Origin: Hyphomonas polymorpha PS728
GTDB taxonomy: Bacteria > Pseudomonadota > Alphaproteobacteria > Caulobacterales > Hyphomonadaceae
Direction: 5' to 3'
Length of the DNA stretch: 64,000 nt
NCBI RefSeq assembly: GCF_000685315.1
Contig: NZ_ARYM01000011.1
Location: 62,001-126,000, forward strand
Shown here: positions 48,852-60,649 of the stretch, one piece after another
Numbering within the stretch: position 1 is the stretch's first letter
How the letters are laid out: every line of letters starts with the position of its first letter
Position numbers and translations under genes: made by a program
Notes under the pieces: generated by a model
Databases searched by the model: none
Seen by the model: only the letters and a program-made list of their open reading frames with translations
What the model was told of the DNA's origin: nothing

Positions 48852-50075
48852 CTACTCCTCCGCTTTCTGGGGCCCATAAACCTTCTTCAGCATGTCAAAC
48901 AGCCAGGGCGGCGGAAGATCGTAGCCATCCATCGTATGCGCGCGCGTCCGGCTTTCCTGCACATTGGTCAGGGCAAAGAGGATGGCGGCGCGCGTCTCGG
49001 CCTCCAGCCCGGCGGCGCGGCCTTCGGCCACGATGCCGGAAACGAAATTCGTATAGGCCGTGCCAGCCTCCGCGAGTGTTTTTGTGCCTGCCGCCATCTC
49101 GGCAGCAAGACCGGCCCATGTATCGCTGAGGGTCCAGGCGAGGGTGAAGTTCACCTCATCGCCGCTCATGCGCTTACCCGCGAACCACTGATCCCGAGGC
49201 AGGAGACCCGCCTGCGGATCAACCCCATGCTTGCGCAACTGGCTGTCGAGTTCGCCAGAGGTGATCTTCGATAACAGGATGCCGAACTGGCCGTGATTCA
49301 TCTCGAAATAGGTGTCGCGCGCCGCACGCGCGGCAAGCAGCAAATCCCTGACCTGCGCCGGATCGGTGATCGCCCCTGTCCGCACAAGATTGGTGTAGGA
49401 ATAAGCCAGAGCGCCGGCCGGGGTGTCGTTTTTACGGGTCTGATCCGTGCTGCACGACTTTGCTGCGGCCTCCAGGAAAGGCCGGAAAATCAGGTCTGCC
49501 TCTGTCTTCATGGCATAGGCGACGGTCTGGGAGTCCGAGGCGATCCAGCCATTGCAGGCCGGGGGCGCTTCGGCCGCGAGATAGGGATGCACCGTGCCCA
49601 GCTTTGCAATCTGCATGAGCGCCGTGATGATGGCTTTCCGGTTATCGGCCGCAGCGCTGTAGGTGAGGTTTCCCCTCTGCGCGCCGGCCTGGACCCCGAA
49701 ACGGTCTTGCCGGTCTTCAGACTGCACGGCGATGTATTTGCTGGACCGGCCATAGGCGCGGATCAGGTAGTCCACCGCTGACTGGTTGACCTGGTTGTTG
49801 TTGCCCCGCACCAGAACATCATAGGCGCGCATATCCATCAGCGCGCCCATCATGTTCAGCCAGGGATGGTCCGGGCAGCGGGAGACCTGCCCGTCAATTT
49901 CCGTCAATGCCTGCTGAAACTGCTCGGCGGTATTGGTCTGCCTCAGGCTGGCTTCCAGCGCCTTGGGCAGATGCACCGTCTCGCAGGGGTCTGCTTCGGC
50001 CTGGGCCGCGCCGCCTATCAGAGGCGCGGCCAGCAGGCACAGAGCCGCGAGGCGGTATGCGACCGCCCCGATCAT
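48852..50075 (-). CDS. Hypothetical secreted protein, paralogue B
   Basis: A 407-residue exported helical protein (signal peptide to about 26: LAALCLLAAPLIGGAAQA). The segment VSRCPDHPWLNMMGALMDMRAYDVLV parallels GQCPQTGWVRIIAAGAELKWVERL in paralogue A, and the C-termini are similar. The ATG at 50075 overlaps the stop of the RedY-like lipoprotein gene (ATGA). Three genes thus form a coupled operon: lipoprotein, B, A. Role unknown; a secreted or surface complex is a fair guess. Confidence 0.72.
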   Translation of the reverse strand: MIGAVAYRLAALCLLAAPLIGGAAQAEADPCETVHLPKALEASLRQTNTAEQFQQALTEIDGQVSRCPDHPWLNMMGALMDMRAYDVLVRGNNNQVNQSAVDYLIRAYGRSSKYIAVQSEDRQDRFGVQAGAQRGNLTYSAAADNRKAIITALMQIAKLGTVHPYLAAEAPPACNGWIASDSQTVAYAMKTEADLIFRPFLEAAAKSCSTDQTRKNDTPAGALAYSYTNLVRTGAITDPAQVRDLLLAARAARDTYFEMNHGQFGILLSKITSGELDSQLRKHGVDPQAGLLPRDQWFAGKRMSGDEVNFTLAWTLSDTWAGLAAEMAAGTKTLAEAGTAYTNFVSGIVAEGRAAGLEAETRAAILFALTNVQESRTRAHTMDGYDLPPPWLFDMLKKVYGPQKAEE

Positions 50076-50518
50076 TCCACTTCCGACACGATGATGAATT
50101 GGGGCGCCTCAACAAAGCCCATGAATTCGCCCATCACGGCCTGGACGGTCTCGCCGGCCATGTCCTCATTGGTGAAGCCATCGAGGTCGGGGATGGCGAA
50201 GGCTTCGATATAGGCGACGCCGGGGGCGCCCTCGCCCATCAGCAGGCGCTCGGCCCGGTAGGTGCGGAAGGACTGGACGCGGGCAAGGCTGCGCATGGCC
50301 GGCTGGTCAGTGACGCGCACCCATTCCTCGAACTGCTCGGGGCTGACGCCCTCTTTCAGCGTGTAGAGGATGAAGAGGTTGGTCGTAACCTCGGCCGGGG
50401 CTTGCCTGACGGCGTCCACTGTGCTGGCCGGGGCGTCTGCGGCGGGCGCGGGCGCCGGGGCATTGTCACAGGCGGCCAGAAGCAGGGCCAGGGCGGCGGC
50501 GGCGAACGTGGTTTTCAT
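50072..50518 (-). CDS. RedY-like ferredoxin-fold lipoprotein
   Basis: A 148-residue lipoprotein (lipobox ALLLAAC near 10-16) with a Pro/Ala linker and a domain like the RedY/HapK dimeric alpha-beta barrels: FILYTLKEGVSPEQFEEWVRVTDQPAMRSLARVQSFRTYRAER and VAYIEAFAIPDLDGF. Cytosolic RedY proteins serve prodigiosin synthesis; a lipidated exported form is unusual. The ATG at 50518 has CAGGAGGGAAG upstream. A second in-frame ATG at 50635, also with a good Shine-Dalgarno, would add 39 residues. Confidence 0.72.
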   Translation of the reverse strand: MKTTFAAAALALLLAACDNAPAPAPAADAPASTVDAVRQAPAEVTTNLFILYTLKEGVSPEQFEEWVRVTDQPAMRSLARVQSFRTYRAERLLMGEGAPGVAYIEAFAIPDLDGFTNEDMAGETVQAVMGEFMGFVEAPQFIIVSEVE

Positions 50519-50678
50519 GGGTCTTCCCTCCTGAAGCAGTTGGCAGATGTCACCTGATCGGCGGCCTGCGTTCCCCTTCCGGGCCCGTGCGGCGATAAGA
50601 CCGGGCAGAAGCGGAACGAAACGCGCGTGATTCATCTGGATTTCCTCCGCTTCAGCCCGTAGCACCGCGCCAGACGCA

Positions 50679-50709
50679 GCGCTTCCCCCCGAAGAGGGGT
50701 ATTGAGCGC
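50679..50709 (+). promoter_or_regulatory. Two-tier hairpin in the carB leader
   Basis: Outer stem GCGCT/AGCGC and inner CCCC-GAAGA-GGGG about 77 bp before the carB start. It may influence carB expression; pyrimidine regulation is not demonstrated by the sequence. Confidence 0.35.
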
Positions 50710-50785
50710 ACCTTGCGCCTTGCCCCCGCGCCCGACTCCCTGCTATCGGGCAGCCGTTTGACCGCCTGTGAGGAGACCACGACCC

Positions 50786-54064
<3,279 letters not shown>

Positions 54065-54134
54065 ATGGCTCCCACTTGACGCCCTTGATTTTTGCGACAA
54101 CGTTTTTTGCCGCTAAGAATGAGGGATACTCTCG

Positions 54135-54608
54135 ATGGAACGCATTCCGATGACCGCTGAAGGCCATGCCGCGCTTCAGGCCGAACTGAAGGTGCTCAAA
54201 TCCGTTGAGCGCCCGAGCATTATTGCGGCCATTTCCGAAGCCCGCTCGCATGGCGACCTGTCGGAGAACGCTGAATACCATGCCGCCAAGGAGAAGCAGA
54301 GCTTCATCGAAGGCCGCATCAGCGAGCTCGACGACAAGCTGGCGCGCGCCGATGTGATCGATGTGAGCAAGCTCAGCGGCGGCAAGGTGCGTTTTGGCGC
54401 CACGGTGACGATTGCCGATGTCGATACCGAGGAAGAGCAGACCTACAAGATCGTCGGCGAAGACGAAGCGGATGTGAAACAGGGCAAGATCTCTGTGACC
54501 TCCCCCATCGCCCGCGCCCTGATCGGCAAGGAAGAAGGCGACGAGGCCGAAGTGGCCGCGCCCGCTGGCGCCCGCGCCTATGAAGTGATCAAGGTCGTCT
54601 ACAAGTAA
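54135..54608 (+). CDS. greA: Transcription elongation factor GreA
   Basis: A 157-residue factor that rescues backtracked RNA polymerase by stimulating transcript cleavage. N-terminal coiled coil ([44 protein letters not shown] with the tip acidic DLSENAEY) and C-terminal FKBP-like domain ([22 protein letters not shown]). Full length. ATG after GAGGGATACTCTCG. A candidate -35 (TTGACG at 54074) exists in the gap, with a weak -10. Confidence 0.97.
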   Translation: MERIPMTAEGHAALQAELKVLKSVERPSIIAAISEARSHGDLSENAEYHAAKEKQSFIEGRISELDDKLARADVIDVSKLSGGKVRFGATVTIADVDTEEEQTYKIVGEDEADVKQGKISVTSPIARALIGKEEGDEAEVAAPAGARAYEVIKVVYK

Positions 54609-54637
54609 GCCCAACTGCAGACAAAGGACCGGCCAGC

Positions 54638-55699
54638 ATGGCCTCCCTCGGCCCATCGATCTGGGCGGTCTCTGATGGCCGCGCCGGCAATGCCGCGCAG
54701 GTGCGCGCGCTGACGGCGGCGCTGGGCGCGACCAGCCGCTGGATGAAGATTGCGCACATCGCCGGAGAGGCCCACCGGCATGAACCGCTGGTGCTTACCC
54801 CCCGCGCGCCCTGGCGCTGGCTGCCGGCGGACCGGTGGCCCTCCCTCCTGCACGCCTTGCCGAAGGATCAGCGCGCGCTGCTGACCCCGCCCTGGCCGAC
54901 AGTCTGGATTGCCGCCGGGCGGCGCTCGGCGCCGATGACGAAATATGCGCGCGCGGCGTCGGGCGGGAAAACCTTCACGGTACAGATCCTGGACCCTTAT
55001 GTGGACCCGTCGAACTTCGACCTGCTGGTGGTGCCTGAGCATGACGCGGTGAGCGGGCCGAATGTGGTGCGCACGGTGGGCTCGCCGGCCTATTTCTCGC
55101 CCGAGGCGCTGGAAGAAGCGGCGCAGGCCTTTGCCGACCTTGCCGATGAAACGCGCCGGTCTGCGATTGTGATCCTGGGCGGGGATTCGCGGGTGCACAC
55201 CTTCACCAACGCCGCCGCTGACCGGCTGGAAGGGCAGATGCGCGCGCTGGCGGCCGATGGCTGGCGCCTGCGGCTGACGAGTTCGCGGCGCACGCCGGTG
55301 CCGGTTGCCGCGCGCTTCCGCCAGATGGCGGGCGATATCGGCGCCGCTTTCTGGGCCGGGCCGCAGGACGGGCCCAACCCCTATCTGGCCTGGCTGCTCT
55401 TCTCCAATGCGGCCATCGTGACCGAGGACAGCTCGAATATGCTGTCGGAGGCCGCCTGGCATGGCCTGCCGGTGCATATCGCGCGGCTGGAAGGGCGCGC
55501 TGACAAGTTCGATCGGTTGCATGACAGCCTGATCCAGCGCGGGGTTGCCCGCTGGTTTGGCGGCCAGCTTGATCAGTGGTCGTATGAACCGCTGCGGGAG
55601 GCAGACCGCGTGGCCGATCTCATCGTGGAGAAGCTGCTGGAGCGCTACCCGCCGCCGAGCTTTTCAGGCAGCGTGAAGGCGCCGGACTGGCTCAGCTGA
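54638..55699 (+). CDS. ELM1-family protein (mitochondrial-fission-ELM1-like)
   Basis: A 353-residue protein of the ELM1/GtrOC1 family: IWAVSDGRAGNAAQVRALTAAL start, WIAAGRRSAPMTKYARAASGGKTFTVQILDPYVDPSNFDLLVVPEHD, and the C-terminal AIVTEDSSNMLSEAAWHGLPVHI, which resembles glycosyltransferase B donor-binding motifs. It is probably a glycosyltransferase-like enzyme in the envelope pathway; the substrate is unknown. 29 bp after greA, on the same strand. Confidence 0.82.
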   Translation: MASLGPSIWAVSDGRAGNAAQVRALTAALGATSRWMKIAHIAGEAHRHEPLVLTPRAPWRWLPADRWPSLLHALPKDQRALLTPPWPTVWIAAGRRSAPMTKYARAASGGKTFTVQILDPYVDPSNFDLLVVPEHDAVSGPNVVRTVGSPAYFSPEALEEAAQAFADLADETRRSAIVILGGDSRVHTFTNAAADRLEGQMRALAADGWRLRLTSSRRTPVPVAARFRQMAGDIGAAFWAGPQDGPNPYLAWLLFSNAAIVTEDSSNMLSEAAWHGLPVHIARLEGRADKFDRLHDSLIQRGVARWFGGQLDQWSYEPLREADRVADLIVEKLLERYPPPSFSGSVKAPDWLS

Positions 55700-55710
55700 G
55701 CCACTGGAAC

Positions 55711-56262
55711 CTAGAGTTCAAACCTTTTTGCAATGACCTCTGCGGCCTGTGCGGGCGTGGCTTCAGTGGTGTCGACCTCAAGATCATATCGCGCATTTAC
55801 ATGCACTCTGGCGTGCTGCCAGCGCGCCTGGCCCAGGTCCCGGTCTCCCCGCGCCCGCTCCCTTGCCTCACAGGCCTCAAGCGAGGCGTACACCCCGACA
55901 AAATGAACCGTATGCTCACGGAGGAGCGCTTCGTAGGCCTGCTGCTCACTCCCCTGCAGCCAGACATCGTCCACGACAAGATCCAGCCCCGCATCGGCAA
56001 GGGCTTTGACTGACCGGCGCATACCGTCTAGCAATTGCTGGCAGAAAGCCCCTGTTTCAATGGCGATCTCCGGCGGATCAGCGCCCTCGACAGGCCGGAA
56101 CACAAACGCATCGGGATGATTATTCAACCGGCGCGGCTGCATGCCAAGGAAAGCGTCCATCTGCACATGCAGCAAATTCCTTGCGGCAGCCTGCTGCAAA
56201 GCGCGGGCAAGCGACGACTTGCCCGCGCTGCTGGTGCCGTTGAGAACAACGATAGCCGGCAT
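55711..56262 (-). CDS. Chloramphenicol phosphotransferase-like (CPT) kinase
   Basis: A 183-residue P-loop kinase. Walker A G9-T-S-S-A-G-K-S16, a lid-type Arg-rich segment EARERARGDRDLGQARWQ, and the CPT-like VVDDVWLQ. CPT modifies chloramphenicol, but most chromosomal relatives have unknown small-molecule substrates, so no resistance is claimed. ATG overlaps the mnmA stop (ATGA). Confidence 0.8.
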   Translation of the reverse strand: MPAIVVLNGTSSAGKSSLARALQQAAARNLLHVQMDAFLGMQPRRLNNHPDAFVFRPVEGADPPEIAIETGAFCQQLLDGMRRSVKALADAGLDLVVDDVWLQGSEQQAYEALLREHTVHFVGVYASLEACEARERARGDRDLGQARWQHARVHVNARYDLEVDTTEATPAQAAEVIAKRFEL

Positions 56263-57446
56263 CAGGCCGCCGCCACGCGTTCATCGGCCGGCAGGGGCCG
56301 GGCGATGAAGCCGCCGCCGAGGATGCGGGTGCCGCCATCGGGGTCATAGAGCACAGCCGCCTGGCCGCGCGCGACGCCTTCTTCGGGCGCATCGAAAAAC
56401 ACCGCCGGGGCGCCGTCTTCATAGCCGAGCCAGCCGGGCACGGGCGGACGGGTGGACCGCACACGGATCAGCACACGCGCGCCTTGGGTGGCGGCTTCTT
56501 CGAGGCTGCCCTGCCCCAGCCAGTTGAGTTCTTCCAGCAGCAGGCCGCGCGTCATCAGCGCTTCGCGCGGGCCAACGATGACCCGGCGTTTCGGCGCGTC
56601 GATCTTCACCACGAACAGCGGATCGCCGGTGGCCACGCCAAGGCCCCGGCGCTGGCCGATGGTGTAGTGGATGACGCCGTCATGATTGCCGAGGATGCGG
56701 CCATCAAGATGCACGATCTCGCCGCCGCGACCCGAACCGGGGCGCAGCTTTTCGACGACCTTGGCATAGGAGCCATCGGGCACGAAGCAGATGTCCTGGC
56801 TGTCGGGCTTGGCGGCGACCTGCAGGCCGAATTTCTCGGCGAGGTCGCGAACCTCCGTCTTCGGAAGACCGCCCAGCGGAAAGCGCAGGAAATCGAGCTG
56901 TTCGCGCGTGGTGGCGAACAGGAAATAGGACTGGTCGCGGCTGGCATCATGGGCGCGGTGAAGCTCCGGCCCATCGGGGCCGTCCACGCGGCGGATGTAA
57001 TGGCCGGTGGCGAGGCAATCGGCGCCGAGTTCCTTCGCGGTGGCGAGGAGGTCTGCGAACTTGACCGTCTGATTGCAGCGGATGCAGGGGATGGGCGTGG
57101 AGCCGGAGAGGTAAGTGTCGGCAAAATCCTCCATCACCTGCTCGCGGAAGCGGGATTCGTAATCGAGCACATAATGGGGAATGCCGATGGCATCGGACAC
57201 GTTGCGCGCGTCGTGAATGTCCTGGCCCGCGCAGCAGGCGCCCTTCTTCTCGATGGCTGCGCCATGATCGTAAAGCTGCAGCGTGATGCCGATCACGTCA
57301 TAGCCTTCGGCTTTCAGCATCGCGGCCACAACGGAGCTGTCCACGCCGCCAGACATGGCCGCCACAACGCGGGTTTCATGGGGAGGCTTGGCAAAGCCAA
57401 GCGAATTGACGCGGCCAGCGGGCCACGCAGCGGTATCGGTCGTCAT
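56262..57446 (-). CDS. mnmA: tRNA 2-thiouridine(34) synthase MnmA
   Basis: A 394-residue thiouridylase that makes s2U34 in tRNA Lys, Glu and Gln. PP-loop S32-G-G-V-D-S37, the first catalytic cysteine in [13 protein letters not shown], and the second in [11 protein letters not shown] are present, with the C-terminal barrel carrying IGQRRGLGV. The N-terminal ~25 residues extend the typical start. First of a coupled pair with the CPT-like kinase; 86 bp downstream of cheR. Confidence 0.96.
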   Translation of the reverse strand: MTTDTAAWPAGRVNSLGFAKPPHETRVVAAMSGGVDSSVVAAMLKAEGYDVIGITLQLYDHGAAIEKKGACCAGQDIHDARNVSDAIGIPHYVLDYESRFREQVMEDFADTYLSGSTPIPCIRCNQTVKFADLLATAKELGADCLATGHYIRRVDGPDGPELHRAHDASRDQSYFLFATTREQLDFLRFPLGGLPKTEVRDLAEKFGLQVAAKPDSQDICFVPDGSYAKVVEKLRPGSGRGGEIVHLDGRILGNHDGVIHYTIGQRRGLGVATGDPLFVVKIDAPKRRVIVGPREALMTRGLLLEELNWLGQGSLEEAATQGARVLIRVRSTRPPVPGWLGYEDGAPAVFFDAPEEGVARGQAAVLYDPDGGTRILGGGFIARPLPADERVAAA

Positions 57447-57532
57447 CTCTCACTCCCACCGGGGTCAAGGCCCGGAGCAGCTGGTTGGTTGGTGGGGGAT
57501 ATAACGGTTCCGGCGCGGAAATGCGAGAGGCT

Positions 57533-58369
57533 TCAGGCCGCTGCCCGGTTCGCCGTGCCTGCCGCCACCCAGCCCTGGCGGATGTCGCGGGCGGGTTCGA
57601 GGCTTTCGGTGAGGCCCTGGAAGGTTTCCCCTTCCCCGAGAATGATGACGGCGCCGGGCGCCATCTGGGCCACCAGGACTTCGGCGACGCGCATCCGCGC
57701 GGCCTTGGACATGCCCGAGAGGACATGACGGCAGAAGATCAGGTCGAACTTGCCGAGGCCCGAGGCGGTTTCCATGAGGTTGTGCTGGCGGAAGCTGACA
57801 CGGGAACGGATCGTCTCGTTTGCCTGCCAGTCTCCACTGTCCATCCGGTTGAAGTGTTTCATCAGCCGGAAGATCGAGAGGCCGCGCTGGGCCTCATAGT
57901 GATTATAGACGCCGAGACGGGCCTTTTCGGTCGAATATTTGCAGTAATCGGTCGAGAGGATCTCTATCTTGGCGCTGCGCAGGCTGGAACCGGGCTCGTC
58001 CTCCAGCAGCATGGCGAGGGAGTAGGCCTCCTGGCCGGAGCTGCCCCCGGCGCACCAGACGCGCAGGCGGCCGGACTGGGTGGTCTCCAGACGCTCGGGC
58101 AGGATGGTGTTGATGACGGTGTCGAAGACGGCGCGTTCCCGGAAAAACCAGGTGTCATGCGTCAGCAGGGCCGAGGCGACTTCATTGCGGAAGACCGGAT
58201 TCTGGCGGGATTCCAGGCAATGGACGAGATCTGCCAGCGTGCCGAAGCCTTCACGGCGGGCAAGCGGGGCCAGGCGCGCTTCCATGAGATAGGCGCGTGA
58301 CGGCGAGATCGCCTGACCCGTGGCCTTCAAGGCCAGGTCTGCGAGCACGTTGAACACCGTCTCCTGCAT
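57533..58369 (-). CDS. CheR-type protein-glutamate methyltransferase
   Basis: A 278-residue SAM-dependent methyltransferase expected to methylate chemoreceptor glutamates. An N-terminal helical domain (with TWFFRE, normally T.FFR) is followed by RVWCAGGSSGQEAYSLAMLLED (SAM binding) and FDLIFCRHVLSGMSKAARMRVAEVL. The ATG at 58369 has GGAGCAGGAT before it, better than a TTG 11 codons earlier. It follows a receiver and ChpT gene. No CheB, CheA or MCP is in the window, so its receptor is unknown. Confidence 0.88.
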   Translation of the reverse strand: MQETVFNVLADLALKATGQAISPSRAYLMEARLAPLARREGFGTLADLVHCLESRQNPVFRNEVASALLTHDTWFFRERAVFDTVINTILPERLETTQSGRLRVWCAGGSSGQEAYSLAMLLEDEPGSSLRSAKIEILSTDYCKYSTEKARLGVYNHYEAQRGLSIFRLMKHFNRMDSGDWQANETIRSRVSFRQHNLMETASGLGKFDLIFCRHVLSGMSKAARMRVAEVLVAQMAPGAVIILGEGETFQGLTESLEPARDIRQGWVAAGTANRAAA

Positions 58370-58438
58370 ATCCTGCTCCGCCACGAGGCGCGGGCGCCCC
58401 AAAGGTTACCGTTAGGCCGCTTTTTATTAAGAAAGGCT

Positions 58439-58804
58439 TCAGATCAGCCCAACTTCAGCGAATTTGCTCTCCAGGATGTCCGCATCAAATGGCTTCATGA
58501 TGAATTCATCCGCGCCGGAGCGCAGGGCTTCATTGATGTGTTCGGGATCATTTTCAATCGAACAGAACACAATGCGCGGCACCTTGCCGCCCTCTTCCCG
58601 GCGGATCGCGCGCAGGAAGTCGATGCCATTCATGGTGGGCATGTTCCAGTCCAGCAGGATGGCATCGGGCATGGATTCCCGGCACATTTTCAGCGCTTCA
58701 GCGCCATCCCCAGCCTCGGTGACCGAGAAACCGAGATCCCGGACGATGCGGGAGGCCACTTTGCGGACAACGCGGGAATCGTCGACGATGAGGCAGGTGC
58801 GCAT
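58439..58804 (-). CDS. Single-domain response regulator (CheY-like)
   Basis: A 121-residue receiver without an output domain. Acidic pocket D8-D9, phospho-acceptor D52 (LLDWNMPTMNG), switch Ser in VFCSIEND, and Lys in MKPFDAD. No DNA-binding part. Its place between chpT and cheR suggests service in the CckA-ChpT or chemotaxis network; which kinase phosphorylates it is unknown. Confidence 0.9.
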   Translation of the reverse strand: MRTCLIVDDSRVVRKVASRIVRDLGFSVTEAGDGAEALKMCRESMPDAILLDWNMPTMNGIDFLRAIRREEGGKVPRIVFCSIENDPEHINEALRSGADEFIMKPFDADILESKFAEVGLI

Positions 58805-58891
58805 GGGCGGCGGGGCTCCGGATGGGCGGGAATGCGGCTAACCGGCCACATGCCTGCCTGAAGCGGGTTAACAAAGCCTGACCGGGCGGGA

Positions 58892-59539
58892 TCAGCCCTG
58901 AGGTTTGAGGCCGGTGGCCATGAACACGACGGTGCCATCGGCCATCTGGCGCGCGTGCAGCGTGCCGCCCAGGCTGTCGCAGGTGAGCTTGGCGAACAGG
59001 GGCTGGATATTCTCCGGGCGCCAGCCATGGTCTGGCTCATCGCCCTTGAGGGCCTTCACCACATCTTCCTTGAGCTTCAGCCGGTCGCCCTTGCAGGTCA
59101 GTGTCAGCGTCTTCTGGCCGTTGTCCTCGCGGACATTCACATGAATGATCCCGCCTCGCACGGTGGCGGTGAGGCAGACCATGACGAGGTTCATGATCAG
59201 CCGGGCTTCGGCAAAGCTGAGCTCGGGCGCGCCCAGATCCCAGTCGATGCTGGGCTTCTGGAAGCGGAGATAGTCGTCGGTCAGCTTCTTGAACTGATGA
59301 ACATCTGCGGTGCCGGCCTGAAGGCCCATCGAACCGAAGGCGTAGCGCAGGAACTGCAGCGTTGCGGTCACCCCATGAGCGCCTTCGCGGAGCATCCGTT
59401 CGGACTGCTCCTTTTCCTCGGCGCTGCCGGGGCTGTCGAGCATTTCCAGCGAGAGCGACATCGTGGCTGCAGGAGAGACGATGTCGTGACAGAGCCGCGC
59501 GGAGAGGAACGCGGCAAATCGCGCATGATCGAGGTTCAT
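58892..59539 (-). CDS. chpT: Histidine phosphotransferase ChpT
   Basis: A 215-residue dimeric phosphotransferase that carries phosphate from CckA to CtrA and CpdR. The phospho-histidine is H18 in ARLCHDIVSPAATMSLSLEML, a four-helix-bundle start; the C-terminal half resembles a degenerate Bergerat ATPase domain lacking the ATP motifs (LIMNLVMVCL and GGTLHARQM). This family is confined to alphaproteobacteria and supports the taxonomic call. It is followed by the receiver and cheR genes. Confidence 0.9.
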   Translation of the reverse strand: MNLDHARFAAFLSARLCHDIVSPAATMSLSLEMLDSPGSAEEKEQSERMLREGAHGVTATLQFLRYAFGSMGLQAGTADVHQFKKLTDDYLRFQKPSIDWDLGAPELSFAEARLIMNLVMVCLTATVRGGIIHVNVREDNGQKTLTLTCKGDRLKLKEDVVKALKGDEPDHGWRPENIQPLFAKLTCDSLGGTLHARQMADGTVVFMATGLKPQG

Positions 59540-59638
59540 TGGTTCAGCCCGTGTGTTGTCAGCATGTGCTGCAGGATCAGGTGAGCCGCCGGGACTGTCA
59601 ACAAATGAGCGATGACACTCCGGTAACAGCCCAAAGGC

Positions 59639-59869
59639 TCAGGTGCTGGGGCCATCAATATCATCGTGACCATGGCGGGCGCTGTGGAATGTCAGCAGGA
59701 ACAGACCCATCGAGAGCGCCAGGGTGAACACGCCGCCCAGAATGAAGGCAAACCAGCCATGGCCGCTGATGCCGATTCCCATTCCCTGCCAGAAAATGGC
59801 CAGGCCCCAGAGCAGGGCGCCCAGGGCGACAAAAGCGGCGGCAATCCAGAAGATCAGGCGGAGCGACAT
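59639..59869 (-). CDS. Small two-helix membrane protein
   Basis: A 76-residue protein with two transmembrane segments (LIFWIAAAFVALGALLWGLAIFW and FAFILGGVFTLALSMGLFLLTF) and a His/Asp-rich tail (HSARHGHDDIDGPST) that could bind metal. Family unknown. Its start lies 12 bp from the 10-bp tandem repeat array, which thus occupies its promoter or leader. Confidence 0.7.
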   Translation of the reverse strand: MSLRLIFWIAAAFVALGALLWGLAIFWQGMGIGISGHGWFAFILGGVFTLALSMGLFLLTFHSARHGHDDIDGPST

Positions 59870-59880
59870 GGGGTCATAAC

Positions 59881-59938
59881 CAGGACAGGTCCGGATAGTT
59901 CCGGACAATTTTGGACATTTCCGGACACCGGATGGACA
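59881..59938. repeat. 10-bp tandem repeat CCGGACANTT, five phased copies plus one
   Basis: GGA(C/T)A starts at 59883, 59893, 59903, 59913 and 59923 in exact 10-bp register; a sixth at 59934 is one base out of phase. It shares GGACATTTCCGGACA (59913-59927) with the array at 39261. It lies directly upstream of the small membrane protein gene. Confidence 0.8.
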
Positions 59939-60004
59939 GCCTGGCGCCCGAAAAGGCAAGCCCCGGACGGCTTTCGCCATCCGGGGCCATGCTGTTGCCG
60001 AAGC

Positions 60005-60355
60005 TTACTTCCGTTTCCAGGAACCGGACTCGTCCATGTAGAACTCACCCGGCTGGACGCGCTCGGCGAGCTGCTTCTCGCCGGCGATGCGGGCGACCTG
60101 CTGAACGGTTGTGCCGGTTTCAGCCGCCGTCCTCTCATAGAGGGCGCGGCGGCGGTTGTTGATGTCCTGCACCTTGCGGACGATTTCAGCGTCAGCCGAG
60201 CCGACCACGCCGAGATAGCCGTCGATACGCTCGCCGATGACGCCGGTTGACCGGGCGGTCTGGATCTGCGGGTCGCCTTGCGCGAAGGCCTGGCTGGCCG
60301 TGATGCCACCGAACACCAGAACAAGGCCGAGGATCAGAGTACGAAGAATGGTCAT
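60005..60355 (-). CDS. ydbL: YdbL-family periplasmic protein (DUF1318)
   Basis: A 116-residue exported protein: signal peptide to about 25 (LILGLVLVFGGITASQAFA), then QTARSTGVIGERIDGYLGVV, typical of DUF1318, and INNRRRALYERTAAETGTTVQQVARIAGEKQLAERV. In E. coli YdbL acts as a chaperone-like partner for the YdbH-YnbE envelope bridge. It is the third gene of ydbH-ynbE-ydbL here, with 26 bp before it. Confidence 0.87.
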   Translation of the reverse strand: MTILRTLILGLVLVFGGITASQAFAQGDPQIQTARSTGVIGERIDGYLGVVGSADAEIVRKVQDINNRRRALYERTAAETGTTVQQVARIAGEKQLAERVQPGEFYMDESGSWKRK

Positions 60356-60381
60356 GTGTATCTCCCCAGGGGACCTGGCTA

Positions 60382-60573
60382 TCAGAACAGGTCAGGGTTG
60401 TTCGCGATCAGGTCGGACACTTCACGGTCCAGCTTGATGCGCACTTCCTGCGTGATGTTGACGTTAAGGTCGATCTTGATGGGCTTGTCCGACGGCTCGA
60501 GCTTCACGACGTGCGTGCAGGCCGACAGGGCGATGGCCCCTGCCGCGGCAAGTATGACTGGCTGGAACCTCAT
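60382..60573 (-). CDS. ynbE: YnbE-like outer-membrane lipoprotein
   Basis: A 63-residue lipoprotein. Lipobox ALSAC (near 15-19) and the conserved YnbE core HVVKLEPSDKPIKIDLNVNI, then QEVRIKLDREVSDLI. In E. coli YnbE stacks its beta-strand on the end of YdbH and anchors the bridge in the outer membrane. Start ATG at 60573. Lies between ydbH and ydbL, in the same order as in E. coli. Confidence 0.87.
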   Translation of the reverse strand: MRFQPVILAAAGAIALSACTHVVKLEPSDKPIKIDLNVNITQEVRIKLDREVSDLIANNPDLF

Positions 60574-60649
60574 AAGGCGAAAACTCCTCATATTGCAGGC
60601 GGACAATGACATGCCCGTTCTTAACGTCAATCGACGCAGCTGTTGCCTG

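Noticed and set aside
55711..56262. Chloramphenicol resistance gene
   Set aside because: Only the CPT fold is visible, in a housekeeping location coupled to mnmA. No resistance context.
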